A DNA stretch of 7,311 nt from JBGSMF01 sp041740315 (GTDB lineage Bacteria; Chloroflexota; Anaerolineae; Fen-1058), in assembly GCA_041740315.1 (NCBI GenBank), contig JBGSMF010000362.1:1-7311 (forward strand). The letters run 5' to 3'. The notes under the pieces are model-generated. The model searched no databases. It saw only the letters and a list, made by a program, of their open reading frames with translations, and was not told the origin of the DNA. Positions within the stretch are counted from its first letter, which is position 1, and each line of letters opens with the position of its first letter. The position numbers and the translations under genes are program-made. Shown here piece after piece: positions 6,926 to 7,311 of this stretch.

Positions 6926-7109
6926 ATCTTGATGGGCTCCTGGCTGAGCTACAAGAAAGGGCTTGATTGAAAATATTGCCGGGAGCTTGTCTTGGGTCAG
7001 CCGAGATGACATTATCGAACGCAGCCTGGCGCATTTCCAAAACGCCGATCCTGACTATGGGCGGCGAGTGGCCGAGGCTGTTGCGGCCCTGCGTAAATCA
7101 AGGGCTTAG
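6926..7109 (+). pseudogene. Frameshifted C-terminal remnant of a monofunctional heme catalase
   Basis: From 6963 to the TAG at 7107-7109 an open stretch of 48 codons reads LIENIAGSLSWVSRDDIIER, then continues through SLAHFQNADPDYG to RRVAEAVAALRKSRA. This matches the C-terminal end typical of clade-type monofunctional catalases (KatA/KatE), as in 'LVENIAGSL...HFRKADPEYG'. Immediately upstream, another frame reads LAELQERA (6940-6963), which continues the family pattern into LIENIAG if one base was lost near 6961-6963. A third frame gives ILMG at 6926-6937. Each frame is closed by a stop just upstream (for example TGA 6945-6947). No start codon with a ribosome site is present, and over 400 upstream residues of a catalase are missing, so it is a relic. 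KatG itself does not contain this sequence; the two enzymes are unrelated. Identification rests on recalled family patterns. Confidence 0.8.
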
Positions 7110-7124
7110 CGCTTGCCAAAATTC

Positions 7125-7160
7125 AAAACTCTCCGGCAGACTGCCGCCGGAGAGTTTTTT
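7125..7160 (+). terminator. Strong intrinsic terminator after katG and the catalase remnant
   Basis: A perfect 13-bp stem (7125-7137 with 7146-7158, core CTCCGGC/GCCGGAG) closes on an 8-nt loop. Six consecutive Ts (7155-7160) form the end of its descending arm and the tail. It lies 213 bp after the katG stop but only 16 bp after the stop of the catalase remnant, so it probably evolved as the terminator of the lost catalase and now ends the perR-katG transcript. The AAAA at its left base gives some weaker capacity to act on the minus strand. Confidence 0.9.
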
Positions 7161-7177
7161 GTTGAATAAAGGTAACT

Positions 7178-7311
7178 ACTCAGCCGGCACCCTTCGACCT
7201 GTCTGCCGACAGAGCAGGCTACGCGCCGCGCAGCCTGAGCGGAGTGAAACGCAGTCGAAGGAGCGCGGCGCTTATCCTGAGCAAGGCCGAAGGACGCTCA
7301 GGCTGCTGAGT
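7178..7311. repeat. Nested palindromic intergenic repeat with CCTGAGC...CGAAGGA cores
   Basis: Several perfect inverted pairs overlap here: ACTCAGC (7178-7184) with GCTGAGT (7305-7311), CCTTCGAC (7191-7198) with GTCGAAGG (7254-7261), GCGCCGCGC (7223-7231) with GCGCGGCGC (7263-7271), and GCAGCCTGAGCG (7230-7241) with CGCTCAGGCTGC (7295-7306). A small hairpin, CTGTC-TGCC-GACAG, sits at 7199-7212. Two direct copies of a CCTGAGC...CGAAGGA unit are visible (7234-7262 and 7277-7294), the first containing GGAGTGAAACGCAGT. This is a REP- or MITE-like multicopy intergenic element of a type seen in environmental genomes including Chloroflexota. It may continue beyond the window edge. Function is unknown. 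Confidence 0.75.

Noticed and set aside
7178..7311. CRISPR array
   Set aside because: The repeats are inverted and nested, without regular spacer-sized unique intervals.

Overview
The window comes from a free-living bacterium with about 55% G+C by eye. It carries bacterial sigma-70-type promoters, a PerR-type peroxide regulator and a Thermotoga TM287/288-like heterodimeric ABC exporter. The palindromic intergenic repeat at the right end, with its CCTGAGC...CGAAGGA cores, is a type I associate with Chloroflexota and a few other environmental phyla. A Chloroflexota origin is therefore a low-to-moderate confidence guess, not something the sequence proves.

Layout, left to right. Positions 3-116 are the last 37 codons of an unidentified protein, possibly a transposase tail. 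A gene-free stretch (117-456) follows, ending in a stem-loop that probably terminates the ABC operon. Positions 457-4070 on the minus strand hold two ABC exporter half-transporter genes that overlap by ATGA. The upstream gene (2283-4070) has a degenerate ATPase site: Asp replaces the catalytic Glu, and Gln replaces the switch His. The downstream gene (457-2286) has the complete catalytic set and an LSQGQ signature. Together they should form one heterodimeric exporter.

The 172-bp divergent intergenic region (4071-4242) carries two good promoters facing apart. The ABC promoter has a TATAAT -10 inside a 7-bp inverted repeat. The perR promoter is a perfect TTGACA-N17-TATAAT, and its -10 and start site lie inside a near-consensus Per box. 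On the plus strand perR (4243-4683) is followed after 36 bp by katG (4720-6912), with no terminator between them. This is a self-contained peroxide-stress operon: PerR senses H2O2 by iron-catalysed histidine oxidation, releases its own promoter, and derepresses the catalase-peroxidase.

The most notable find lies just after katG. Positions about 6926-7109 encode the frameshifted C-terminal tail of a different enzyme, a monofunctional heme catalase (KatA/KatE family). A strong intrinsic terminator follows 16 bp later. This suggests that an ancestral perR-katA operon had its catalase replaced by katG, leaving the old 3' end and terminator in place. The window closes in a dense, nested palindromic repeat (7178-7311) that may continue past the edge.
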